Shown one piece after another: positions 42,967-51,800 of a stretch of 64,000 bases of DNA. Every line of letters begins with the position of its first letter. Position 1 is the stretch's first letter. The DNA is from an uncultured Ruminococcus sp. (GTDB lineage: Bacteria; Bacillota; Clostridia; Oscillospirales; Ruminococcaceae): assembly GCA_947627275.1 (NCBI GenBank), contig CANQVK010000010.1:23611-87610 (forward strand). The letters are read 5' to 3'. A model generated the notes under the pieces. It saw only the letters and a list, made by a program, of their open reading frames with translations, was not told the DNA's origin and ran no database searches. The translations under genes and the position numbers were made by a program.

Positions 42967-43977
42967 ATGCTGATCTTAGGAATTGAAAGCTCCTGCGATG
43001 AAACTGCGGCAAGCGTCTGCGAGGACTTTCGCACGATAAAATCATCTGTTGTTTCAACGCAGATAGAGGAGCATAAAAAATATGGCGGCGTTGTTCCCGA
43101 AATTGCTTCACGCCGTCATTGCGAGAATATTTTGCAGGTCACAAGGCAGGCTCTTGACGAGGCGGATGTGACTCTGAACGATCTTGACGGAATTGCCGTG
43201 ACTTATGCCCCGGGACTTATAGGCGCTCTGCTGGTTGGCGTTAATTTCGCAAAATCCCTTGCGTTCGCCGCGGAAAAACCGCTTATTCCCGTTCACCATA
43301 TCGCAGGGCATATTGCGGCGAATTACCTCTGCCACAAGGAGCTTGAGCCGCCTTATCTCTGTATGGTGGCAAGCGGTGCGCACAGTCACCTTATCGAGGT
43401 GCTGAGCTACACAAAATTCCGCGTGATAGGCAGGACACGCGACGATGCGGCAGGAGAATGCTTCGACAAATGCGCTCGGGCAATGGGATTTCCGTATCCG
43501 GGCGGAGTCCACATTGACAGGAATGCTCAAAACGGCGATCCTACGTCATTTAAGCTGCCTCATCCTGCTGTTGCCGGTACAGAATTCGATTTTAGCTTTT
43601 CCGGACTTAAGACTTCTGTCATTAATATGCTTCACCACGCAGACCAAAAAGGTGAAGCCATTAACAAAAACGATCTGTCGGCAAGCATTCAGTCAACTAT
43701 TTCTGAAATAATCACCGAAAAAACAATTCGTGCCGCCGAGCATTACGGATACAGTAAAATTGCTCTGGCAGGCGGCGTTTCGGCAAATTCAGGAGTTCGT
43801 GCCGCACTGTCGGCGGCATGCGGCGAACGTGGATTTGATTTCTATATGCCGAAGCTTGAACTATGCGGAGACAACGGGGCTATGATCGCATGTCAGGGAA
43901 GCTATAACTTTGCTGCCGGAATTACTGCCGATGAAAGTCTTAATGCTGTCGCTACTATGTCATTGGATAATATATAA
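42967..43977 (+). CDS. tsaD: tRNA threonylcarbamoyltransferase TsaD
   Basis: Transfers the threonylcarbamoyl group to A37 of tRNAs reading ANN codons. The 336-residue protein has ILGIESSCDETAASV, the metal-binding HHIAGHIAAN, GAHSHLIEV and the nucleotide-binding FSFSGLKTSV and AGGVSANSGVR. Length is normal. It follows rimI by two bases. Confidence 0.97.
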   Translation: MLILGIESSCDETAASVCEDFRTIKSSVVSTQIEEHKKYGGVVPEIASRRHCENILQVTRQALDEADVTLNDLDGIAVTYAPGLIGALLVGVNFAKSLAFAAEKPLIPVHHIAGHIAANYLCHKELEPPYLCMVASGAHSHLIEVLSYTKFRVIGRTRDDAAGECFDKCARAMGFPYPGGVHIDRNAQNGDPTSFKLPHPAVAGTEFDFSFSGLKTSVINMLHHADQKGEAINKNDLSASIQSTISEIITEKTIRAAEHYGYSKIALAGGVSANSGVRAALSAACGERGFDFYMPKLELCGDNGAMIACQGSYNFAAGITADESLNAVATMSLDNI

Positions 43978-44005
43978 ATATTTTAATGTATTACAGGAGA
44001 AAAAA

Positions 44006-44710
44006 ATGAAAAAAATTTTATCATCGCTTATTGCGGCTTCGCTTGTCATGGGACTTTGTTCCTGCTCTGAAAAATCGACTTCTGAAAGCGAAAGTTCCTC
44101 ACGAATCAGCACAGCCCCTCTTGACGCCGAACTCATAGGCACTTGGATGAACGACCTTAACGGCTACAAATTCGGCGAAAACCGAAAAGTCAGCCTTGTT
44201 GTAGACTATTCCGAGAGCGCGCATTTCACCGCAGACGGCGCATTTCAGACAATGAACGCTCTTATCCCAAAGGAAAACGTGGATTATGACGGAAATCGAA
44301 TATACGTAACAAATACAGCTTACAGCGAGGAATACAGCGAAGATCTGACCTCTGTCCTGATAGATATGGTTCGTCTGGACGAGGATAATACGGAAACTTT
44401 CGACGGACATTACCACATTCTGGGCGGCGTTGCTACTGACGTTCTGGCTGAACAGCTTGGATTTGCTCCCGAAAAATTCTATTTCGAGGCTGATGTTGAG
44501 GGAGAAAAGCTTATCATTTATATGACAGACTGCTTCGATTACGAAACTATAGACGGAAAAATCGACATTTTCAGCGATCTGCTGAATTATAAGGACGAAT
44601 CGGCGGACGCTTTATCCTATAAGTATACAATAGATAACGATACCTTGACCATGACGCTTCAAGGCATTGATAATGTTGCCCCCGAAGTTTACCACAAAGT
44701 CGAGGACTGA
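44006..44710 (+). CDS. Lipoprotein of unknown function
   Basis: The 234-residue protein has a lipoprotein signal with lipobox LCSC (cysteine 20), a Ser-rich linker, and a beta-rich soluble part starting LIGTWMNDLNGYKFGENRKVSL, which resembles the layout of small surface proteins that begin with a GTW motif. I do not recognise a family. ATG 44006 has AGGAG; the longer frame overlaps the tsaD end. Confidence 0.75.
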   Translation: MKKILSSLIAASLVMGLCSCSEKSTSESESSSRISTAPLDAELIGTWMNDLNGYKFGENRKVSLVVDYSESAHFTADGAFQTMNALIPKENVDYDGNRIYVTNTAYSEEYSEDLTSVLIDMVRLDEDNTETFDGHYHILGGVATDVLAEQLGFAPEKFYFEADVEGEKLIIYMTDCFDYETIDGKIDIFSDLLNYKDESADALSYKYTIDNDTLTMTLQGIDNVAPEVYHKVED

Positions 44711-44727
44711 TAGAAACGTTCAACAAC

Positions 44728-45792
44728 CTAAAAATCCCGTCTTTTTTTGCCAAAAGAATTATTTTTTAAACTCTCTGCTATCAACACACAGCTCATTATT
44801 ATGAGCATTACCGATGGAATGGGCGAAGTTTCACGATAAAGCCTGCCTGTTACGGCGAACACGTCCACCGCATCGTTGGAAATAATGAGCGGCATGAGCA
44901 AACGGCATATCACTCCGCTCAGAACAGCTGCGGCGATTCTTATGATCACGAGCGGCAAAACGGAAAGATTTCCTCTAAATATAGCTGAGATCTGTAAAAA
45001 CACGCACACTCCGCCGAAGGAAATGAGCGCTGAGACTACGGGCAGACTTGCTGATATTCCCGAAATCGCTGTTACGTCAAGAGCCGCACAAAGCACAGGT
45101 TCTCCTACTCCAACAGGCAAAAGCTCCGCTATTATCGGCAATATATTGTAGGTTCGGAGCATTTCCGAAAATACAGCGAAAATTACGATGCACAGACAGA
45201 CCTCAAGCATCGACCGTCCCGAAGATACGATGCAGTCGTTTAAAACACCGAAACTTACCGCTGTTTTGGGCGTTGATCCCGTTGTCTGACAGTTCTTTAA
45301 CAAATATCTTGACAACAACACCGCAAGTATCAGGTCAGCCAAAATATTTGACAGCAGGATAACTCCCCCGACTGCCGCAGATGACGCAGCACAGCCGAAA
45401 ACAAACGCCGCCCCCGAGCCGAAGCACAATCCGCTCAATACCTCCGCTCCCCTTCTGGAGATCCTGCCCTCCATATACACTGAGTATATCATTTTAGCGC
45501 CCACAGGATAACCCGCTATCAGAGAGAAAAGAAGTATTCCTCCAAGTTCGCCGTTTATTCCGAAAAACAGCCTTGAAACAGGTCTTATGAATCTCCCCGC
45601 ACGGGAGATCATACCGCTTTTCATAAGTATAGCCGAAGCGGTCATCATTGCGTAAAGAGAAGGGATAATTACGAAGATACAGCGGTTTATCCCCTCCGCC
45701 GCCGCTTCCTTTACGGAAAAAGGAAATAAAAGACAAAATGCACAAAAGCTTGCAGTAAAAATTACTGCGAGTATTTTTTTTGCTTTTTTCAT
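44728..45792 (-). CDS. ylbJ: Sporulation integral membrane protein YlbJ
   Basis: The 354-residue polytopic protein has eight or so membrane segments and the nucleoside-recognition (Gate) pattern PSLYAMMTASAILMKSGM and LLFSLIAGYPVGAKMIYSVY, LCFGSGAAFVFGC. This is the YlbJ family made under sigma-E and needed for spore cortex or heat resistance in Bacillus. It converges on the lipoprotein gene and diverges from yqfC. Confidence 0.85.
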   Translation of the reverse strand: MKKAKKILAVIFTASFCAFCLLFPFSVKEAAAEGINRCIFVIIPSLYAMMTASAILMKSGMISRAGRFIRPVSRLFFGINGELGGILLFSLIAGYPVGAKMIYSVYMEGRISRRGAEVLSGLCFGSGAAFVFGCAASSAAVGGVILLSNILADLILAVLLSRYLLKNCQTTGSTPKTAVSFGVLNDCIVSSGRSMLEVCLCIVIFAVFSEMLRTYNILPIIAELLPVGVGEPVLCAALDVTAISGISASLPVVSALISFGGVCVFLQISAIFRGNLSVLPLVIIRIAAAVLSGVICRLLMPLIISNDAVDVFAVTGRLYRETSPIPSVMLIIMSCVLIAESLKNNSFGKKRRDF

Positions 45793-45832
45793 ATCATCAC
45801 CCTCTTAATCATATTATAGAAAGACAAGTAAT

Positions 45833-45988
45833 AGACCTCATCGGAAACTAACGTGTGCCGTTTGCCAAAAGATTTTAGCGATAGGCTAGGATGACGACAA
45901 CGGCGGGCTGACGCCCTCCTAGGAGGAAGACGACGCATATCGCTAAAAGATCATGACAGGCGGTATGCGGTAGTTTCCGAGGAGGTCT
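45833..45988. repeat. Intergenic inverted-repeat element, copy D (156 bp)
   Basis: Terminal inverted repeats AGACCTCATCGGAAACTA (45833-45850) and TAGTTTCCGAGGAGGTCT (45971-45988) have one mismatch and TA at both ends. Inner stem TTTTAGCGATA / TATCGCTAAAA; CTAGG boxes at 45886-45890 and 45919-45923; central GGGC-TGAC-GCCC (45905-45916); AGACGACGC after the second box. It occupies the space between ylbJ and yqfC, so it must be in the 5' region of yqfC. Confidence 0.88.
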
Positions 45989-46007
45989 AATATGCGGAGG
46001 AGAAAAC

Positions 46008-46268
46008 ATGTTTGAAAAATTAACAAATAAAGCCAAGGAAGCGTTGTTCCTTGAAACGGGACTTCATCTTGTGGGAAATCGGGAACTAATGGTGGAAAAC
46101 TGCGGACGTATCGAGGAATGCAGCGAAGTTTTCATGTCTCTTGCCTGCGGCAGACTTCTTATACAAATATGGGGCAGCGATCTGCGCGCTTCCGATTACT
46201 GTACGGGAGGACTTGTGATTCGTGGGAAAATTTCCCGAATAGAGATCGAAGAAAGGAGAAAATCATGA
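46008..46268 (+). CDS. yqfC: Sporulation protein YqfC (YabP family)
   Basis: An 86-residue protein of the YabP/YqfC family, made in the mother cell during sporulation. It shows the family's short beta-rich core (LHLVGNRELMVENCGRIEECSE, then LIQIWGSDLRASDYCTGGLVIRG and ISRIEIEE). The AGGAG site is seven bases upstream. Its stop overlaps the yqfD start as ATGA. Confidence 0.85.
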   Translation: MFEKLTNKAKEALFLETGLHLVGNRELMVENCGRIEECSEVFMSLACGRLLIQIWGSDLRASDYCTGGLVIRGKISRIEIEERRKS

Positions 46269-47428
46269 AGAACCAATTTCGGGGATGCGTGAAAATAAAC
46301 GTCCATGGGAAACGCCTGTACCACTTTATAAATGCGCTCCATGCACGCAGAATAGCCATTTTTAAGCAGTATACCAAGGGCGGCACGCTATCCGCAGAAA
46401 TATACCGTTCAGAACTTCCGACTATAAAAGAGATCGCAGAAAGCTACAATTTGGAATTAACATCCTTTGAGTACGACACAATTTCAAAAGAGGTGATAAA
46501 CCGCCGCAAGCGTTTCGGGCTTATACTGGGCGTAATATTGATTCTCGGCGCATCACTTTATTTTTCAAGCGTGATAGTAACTATTGACATTCAAGGCAAC
46601 GAGACAGTCAGCGACGCCGTGATTCTGTCGGCTTTATCGGAGATCGGCATAGAGGAGGGTTCTCAATTCGGACAGATAAACTATGTCTGGAGCGAAAACC
46701 AACTGCGGCTTATGGTGGATAAGCTTGCATGGGTGGGAATGCACCGCACAGGTCACCGACTTGTTGTCGAGGTCACAGAACTTGCGGAAAAACCCGATAT
46801 GCTCAACGAAAGGCTGCCTTGCAACGTTTTAGCTGCGCATGATGCGGAGATCGTCGATATATCGGTGCTTGACGGGCAGCTCATGCACATGATCGGCGAC
46901 TACGTTTTTGCAGGAGATATGCTTATAAACGGCGTAACGTCCGATCAGACTAACCATATCGTACTCCACCATGCTATGGGCGAGATCATAGGAATTTATA
47001 AAGAATCCGCCGAATTTCATGGGGAGTTTACGCAAAAACGGCTGACTTCCACCGGCAAGACCGACAAACGCAGGACGCTGAGACTGTTCAGTATGGAAAT
47101 TCCGCTGTATTTCGGGAAAAACCGCTATGAATACGCTGAAGCTTCATTTACCGAAAAGCCGCTTTCCCTATTCGGCAAAAAGCTTCCTATAAGCCTTAAA
47201 ACCGCAAAATACAGCGAATTAAAGCGCACAGAAGAAGAAATCGACGAGGAATCCCTGAAAGCCGAGCTTATGGAAAAAGTATTTTTGTACGAAAAAAACT
47301 TTCTGTCCGACTGTGAGATACTGGAGCGAAATATTACGGAAAGTAAAAACGCAGATACCCTCACTCTCAGCGTGACCTACAAGCTGAAAGGCGATATCTG
47401 CGTTCAAAAAGAAATATTAGTCAAGTAA
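46265..47428 (+). CDS. yqfD: Sporulation protein YqfD
   Basis: Mother-cell membrane protein of the sporulation programme. The 387-residue product starts MKNQFRGCVKINVHGK and has an N-terminal cytoplasmic part, one membrane segment at about 80-98 (FGLILGVILILGASLYFSS), and an extracytoplasmic FtsQ/DivIB-like POTRA-type part (VTIDIQGNETVSDAVILSAL). The yqfC-yqfD pair is conserved in spore-forming Firmicutes. An upstream open frame from 46118 is an overlap with yqfC, not a start. Confidence 0.88.
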   Translation: MKNQFRGCVKINVHGKRLYHFINALHARRIAIFKQYTKGGTLSAEIYRSELPTIKEIAESYNLELTSFEYDTISKEVINRRKRFGLILGVILILGASLYFSSVIVTIDIQGNETVSDAVILSALSEIGIEEGSQFGQINYVWSENQLRLMVDKLAWVGMHRTGHRLVVEVTELAEKPDMLNERLPCNVLAAHDAEIVDISVLDGQLMHMIGDYVFAGDMLINGVTSDQTNHIVLHHAMGEIIGIYKESAEFHGEFTQKRLTSTGKTDKRRTLRLFSMEIPLYFGKNRYEYAEASFTEKPLSLFGKKLPISLKTAKYSELKRTEEEIDEESLKAELMEKVFLYEKNFLSDCEILERNITESKNADTLTLSVTYKLKGDICVQKEILVK

Positions 47429-47444
47429 AAAAATGTTAAAGTAT

Positions 47445-49499
47445 TTATTTATCAGAGCCTTCGATTATTCCTCCGAGAATGGTATTGTTCCATGTCATAC
47501 TCGTCCTGTTGAGTATTCCGTAGCCGTCCTTGCCTTTTGACACATTGTTATCCCATACAAAGCACTTGATACCACGAGCCTTCGCCGCTGAAATGTAATA
47601 GCGGTAATATTCGGCTCTTGTGGAGTCATCGGCAATTCCAACGCAGCCAAACTCATCAATGATAACGGGAACGCCCCTATCCGAAAACTTCTTTTTCATG
47701 GAATCGAATTTAGCGTCAAGCTCCGATTTTTCAGCGTCACCGAACGTCGTGCTTTCGCCTGAGGAGAATTTCCAAGGAGCGTAATAATGAAGCGAAACAA
47801 TAAGATGATCGTCGTTCGGCACGATAATATCGTTCATGGACACTTCTTCCGCACATGCGCCGTAGGCTGTCACTATCAAAGAACGTTCGGCGTTGTTTCC
47901 TCCGCTTGCACGGACCATATCTACAAAATCCTGCAAATATCGGTTTACAACAGCTCTTTCAGCGGCAGTTCCGCCCATCCACTCGTTATCGCTTCCGACA
48001 GTACGGGGTTCGTTCATGCCTTCTAAAATCAGTCTGTCGCCGTAATCCTTGAAACGAGCCGCAACCTGCTCCCAGATTTTTTTCAGCTTAGCGCTGTCCC
48101 CTGCATACTCTGCCTCGGTGGGTTCAAACCAAATATAATCGTCATGGTGCATATTCAAAATTACATACATGTCGTTGTTATAGGCGTAGTCAACGACCTC
48201 CTGCACACGGTCGAGCCACTCGGACTGAATAGTATCTCCGTCCATATGCTCGCCCCATGTCACAGGTATACGGATAGCGTTGAAGCCTGCATCTTTGACC
48301 GACTTTATCAGTTCTTCGGTAGTTTTAGGATTGCCCCAGCCTGTTTCCGTGGCAATTCCCGTTTTGTTCGTGTCGTAGCTTTCAAGGCTGTTGCCAAGAT
48401 TCCAACCGACCTTAATATCCTTAACTATTTCGGAGGATTCACGGAACCCTGCCGATTCAACAGACGGCTTATCGTCCGTTTTTTCGGAAACTGCCTGAAC
48501 AGTCGATCCGCCGAGACTGTACTTGACCGTAACTGAATCGAGAGTTGCCGACGGCTGTTCGCTCCACCAATATCCAAGCACAAGCTCACCGTCCTCTGCT
48601 GCGTAATTTTTCGCCTGCGCGTCAACTATCCAAGTCAAGGAAATGCTTGAACTATCGGTAAATGACACAACGTCCGCCGACTGATAGTAACCGAGCGTTG
48701 ATTCATAACCGAATGCTCCAGTAAACTTGCCAAATCCGCCTGCTGCGCTTATATTATATGTGACCGCCTGCGGCACAGCTCCCTCGGGGAGAAAATCGGT
48801 CTTTACACGAACGGTATTATCCGAATCGTTATATCCCACGGATTTTCCCACGTCCTGAGAAACCGTTCCATCGCAGGGAATGTCCCTTGTACGTGTCAAA
48901 TTACAGATAACGCTTTCGATACGTACACTTGAAGCGTTTCCCCACCAGTAGCCGAAAAGCAGTTCGCCCGACGGTGAGATGAAATCGGAGACATCACCGG
49001 GAACATTCCATGTTATCTCGCCGTATGTTCCCTCTGTTGGCGCGGTGAAGTTTTCCGACTGATACCAGCCCTCGTCAGTAGCGGCGGCACAGTCTGAGGT
49101 TACGGAAATTCCGCAGCCGCCCTTAAATTCGCCGATATTTGAATCGTCGCCGGAGTATATAACGAATGTAAAGGAGCTTACCTTGTCCCCCTCCTGCATA
49201 AAATCGGCAAGAGAAAGCTTGATAGTATTGCTGCCCTCAGTTTTTTCTATCGTTGTATCAACAGTCTGCTGAATGCCGAGAGAAGCCGTTACCGTTTCGG
49301 TAGGACTGATATGCTCGGTCATCGGTTCGGTTTCGGGAACGGTCGCTTCCTCTGCCGAAGTTTCGGAACTTTCAGAATCCTGAGAGCTTTCCGAACTTTC
49401 CGAGCTTTCGGAACTTCCGGACGCGCTTTCCTTGCCGCTGCATGAAGTCATTCCTGCCAATAAAACGGCGGATAAAATGATCGCTAAACTTTTTTTCAT
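47445..49499 (-). CDS. Lipid-anchored GH5 cellulase with two carbohydrate-binding modules
   Basis: Endoglucanase on the outer face of the cell membrane. The 684-residue protein has lipobox MTSC (cysteine 20), a Ser/Glu-rich linker (to about 70), two homologous beta modules (about 70-180 and 195-310) sharing LLFGYWWG/LVLGYWWS strands, and a GH5 domain (about 345-684) with GWNLGNSLESYD, NAIRIPVTWGEH, NMHHDDYIWFEP, the acid/base glutamate in GMNEPR and the nucleophile glutamate in VIIDEFG. The fold features suit subfamily 4; the tandem modules may be CBM80-like but I cannot confirm. There is no dockerin, unlike the GH9 enzyme. ATG 49499 has AAAGAGG seven bases upstream. Confidence 0.92.
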   Translation of the reverse strand: MKKSLAIILSAVLLAGMTSCSGKESASGSSESSESSESSQDSESSETSAEEATVPETEPMTEHISPTETVTASLGIQQTVDTTIEKTEGSNTIKLSLADFMQEGDKVSSFTFVIYSGDDSNIGEFKGGCGISVTSDCAAATDEGWYQSENFTAPTEGTYGEITWNVPGDVSDFISPSGELLFGYWWGNASSVRIESVICNLTRTRDIPCDGTVSQDVGKSVGYNDSDNTVRVKTDFLPEGAVPQAVTYNISAAGGFGKFTGAFGYESTLGYYQSADVVSFTDSSSISLTWIVDAQAKNYAAEDGELVLGYWWSEQPSATLDSVTVKYSLGGSTVQAVSEKTDDKPSVESAGFRESSEIVKDIKVGWNLGNSLESYDTNKTGIATETGWGNPKTTEELIKSVKDAGFNAIRIPVTWGEHMDGDTIQSEWLDRVQEVVDYAYNNDMYVILNMHHDDYIWFEPTEAEYAGDSAKLKKIWEQVAARFKDYGDRLILEGMNEPRTVGSDNEWMGGTAAERAVVNRYLQDFVDMVRASGGNNAERSLIVTAYGACAEEVSMNDIIVPNDDHLIVSLHYYAPWKFSSGESTTFGDAEKSELDAKFDSMKKKFSDRGVPVIIDEFGCVGIADDSTRAEYYRYYISAAKARGIKCFVWDNNVSKGKDGYGILNRTSMTWNNTILGGIIEGSDK

Positions 49500-49542
49500 A
49501 AAAAAACCTCTTTTATAGCTGCGCATATTAAATATATAACTG

Positions 49543-49571
49543 ATTATAGCACATTTTTAAATGATTTGCAA
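49543..49571 (-). promoter_or_regulatory. Promoter of GH5 cellulase gene
   Basis: Minus-strand TTGCAA (49566-49571), 17-base spacer with AAAAATGTGC, TATAAT (49543-49548). Confidence 0.85.
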
Positions 49572-49718
49572 GCATATCTACAAGCTTAAATAAGCAAATT
49601 ATCTGCGAATTGATTTTAATTTTTGCCGTAAGCTTATACATCATTCTGTTTAAACTTCTGTCATAACTCGCTGCCTATAACTTTAAAATTGATTTTTACA
49701 GATTTTTTACTAAAACGC

Positions 49719-49747
49719 GTGACAAATTCTGCAAAATATGTTATAAT
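49719..49747 (+). promoter_or_regulatory. Promoter of metG
   Basis: GTGACA (49719-49724), 17-base spacer, TATAAT (49742-49747). The leader is only about 45 bases, too short for a T-box. Confidence 0.75.
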
Positions 49748-49799
49748 ATATTTGGTCGATTTCATTAGTCGGCTAATTCTTTCGATCGGAGCGATTTTT

Positions 49800-51770
49800 A
49801 TGTCTAAGAAAACATTCTACATCACTACACCTATCTATTATCCGTCGGGCAATCCCCACATAGGTCACTGCTATACTACGGTTGCCTGCGACTCTATTGC
49901 CCGTTTTAAGCGAATGCAGGGCTATGACGTAATGTTCCTTACAGGTACGGACGAGCATGGTCTGAAAATTGAACAAAAGGCTGCCGAAAAGGGCGTTACT
50001 CCCAAGCAGTTCGTTGATGAGATCGTTGAAAAGTTTAAGGCTCTCTGGAGCTACATGAATATCGACTATGACCGCTATATCAGGACTACCGACAGCTATC
50101 ATATCGAAACGGTACAGAAAATCTTCAAGGCTCTTTACGACAAGGGCTTCATATACAAGGGCGAGTATTCAGGCAAATACTGCACTCCCTGCGAAAGCTT
50201 CTGGACGGATTCGCAGCTTGACGAAAACGGCTGCTGCCCCGAATGCCACCGTCCCGTTGCATTTGCCAAGGAGGAGTCTTACTTTTTCAAGATGTCGCCA
50301 TTTGCGGAGCGTATCGAAAAACTTCTGACAGAAACCGATTATCTTCGTCCAAAGACACGTGCGACAGAGCTTGTAAACAATTTTATCAAGCCGGGTCTCG
50401 AAGATCTGTGTGTATCCCGAACCACGTTCAAATGGGGTATTCCCGTAACGTTTGACGAGGGTCATGTGGTGTACGTGTGGATCGACGCTCTTTCAAACTA
50501 TATTTCCGCACTCGGCTTTATGAACGACGCTTACAGCGACTACGATAACTACTGGCCTGCGGACGTTCATATGGTCGCAAAGGACATTATGCGTTTCCAT
50601 GCGATAATCTGGCCTGCTATACTCATGGCTCTCGATATTCCGCTGCCTAAGCATTTAGCTGTCCACGGCTGGATCACATTCAACGGCGAAAAAATGAGCA
50701 AGTCTCTCGGAAACGTTGTAGACCCGTTCGTCCTCGGCGAACGCTACGGCTGCGACGCTATCCGCTATCACATTCTTCGTGAAATGGCGCTCGGCGCTGA
50801 CAGCTCATTCTCCAATGAAATAATGATAAACCGCATTAACTCCGACCTCGCCAACGGTTTCGGAAACCTTGTTTCACGTACTGTCGCAATGGCGGACAAG
50901 TATTTCGGCGGAACTCTGCCCACAGACCGTGAGGCAGCTCCCATTGACGACGACTTCAAGGCTGTCGTTCTCAAAGCCGTTTCGGAAGTTGAAGCCGCTA
51001 TGGACGAGACTAAAATAAAGCAGGCGCTTGAAGAAATTTTCAAGGCTGTTGACCGTGCAAACAAATATATAGACGAAACTGAACCGTGGAAGCTGGGTAA
51101 GGACGAATCCCAAAAGGCACGTCTCGCCGCTGTTCTGTACAACCTGCTGGACGGCATCAGAATAATGTCCACTCTGCTCAGTCCCTTTATGCCCTCTACA
51201 ATGCCAAAGGTATGGGAGCAGATAGGAGCTTCCGAAGCTGACGTAACATACGACAAGCTCTCCGTATTCGGAGTTCTTCCCGAAAACGTGACGGTCCACA
51301 AAGGCGAGATACTTTTCCCGAGAATTGACGTTGAAAAGGAGATCGAGGAGCTTAACGGCATTATCAAAAAGAACATGGAAGCTGCTCAGGCTAATCTTTC
51401 CGCAGAGGAAAGGGGCGAAGCTCCTGCTGAAAAAACCGAGCTTGCTCCTGAAATTTCCATTGACGATTTTGCAAAGGTCGAGTTGAGATGCGCAAAGATA
51501 CTTTCAGCCGAAAAGGTCAAGAAATCCGACAAGCTTCTGTGCTTGCAGCTTGACGACGGCATGGGCGGACGTCAGGTAGTGTCGGGAATTGCTCAGTACT
51601 ATACTCCCGAGGAACTGGTCGGCAAAAAGGTTCAGCTTGTGGCTAATCTGAAGCCTGTAAAGCTCAGAGGAGTTGATAGCTGCGGCATGATCTGCGCCGC
51701 CGATACTCCCAATGGAGTAAAGGTTCTTTTCCTTGACGATTCTATCCCCTGCGGAGCTAAAATAAGATGA
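49800..51770 (+). CDS. metG: Methionyl-tRNA synthetase with C-terminal tRNA-binding domain
   Basis: Charges tRNA-Met. The 656-residue protein has the class I signature TPIYYPSGNPHIGHCYT, the zinc-binding cysteines (KYCTPCES and CCPECHR), the KMSKS loop GEKMSKSLGNVVDP, the anticodon-binding helices, and a C-terminal OB-fold (from about 550; FAKVELRCAKILSAEKV, GRQVVSGIAQYYTPEELVG). ATG 49800 has CGGAGCG upstream; the longer frame starts upstream of the promoter and is rejected. Confidence 0.97.
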   Translation: MSKKTFYITTPIYYPSGNPHIGHCYTTVACDSIARFKRMQGYDVMFLTGTDEHGLKIEQKAAEKGVTPKQFVDEIVEKFKALWSYMNIDYDRYIRTTDSYHIETVQKIFKALYDKGFIYKGEYSGKYCTPCESFWTDSQLDENGCCPECHRPVAFAKEESYFFKMSPFAERIEKLLTETDYLRPKTRATELVNNFIKPGLEDLCVSRTTFKWGIPVTFDEGHVVYVWIDALSNYISALGFMNDAYSDYDNYWPADVHMVAKDIMRFHAIIWPAILMALDIPLPKHLAVHGWITFNGEKMSKSLGNVVDPFVLGERYGCDAIRYHILREMALGADSSFSNEIMINRINSDLANGFGNLVSRTVAMADKYFGGTLPTDREAAPIDDDFKAVVLKAVSEVEAAMDETKIKQALEEIFKAVDRANKYIDETEPWKLGKDESQKARLAAVLYNLLDGIRIMSTLLSPFMPSTMPKVWEQIGASEADVTYDKLSVFGVLPENVTVHKGEILFPRIDVEKEIEELNGIIKKNMEAAQANLSAEERGEAPAEKTELAPEISIDDFAKVELRCAKILSAEKVKKSDKLLCLQLDDGMGGRQVVSGIAQYYTPEELVGKKVQLVANLKPVKLRGVDSCGMICAADTPNGVKVLFLDDSIPCGAKIR

Positions 51771-51800
51771 TCCGAACATGTTAGTTTCCGAGGGTGTCTA

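Noticed and set aside
49748..49799. Possible T-box or SAM riboswitch before metG
   Set aside because: The distance from promoter to start codon is only about 50 bases and contains no terminator or specifier-loop structure.
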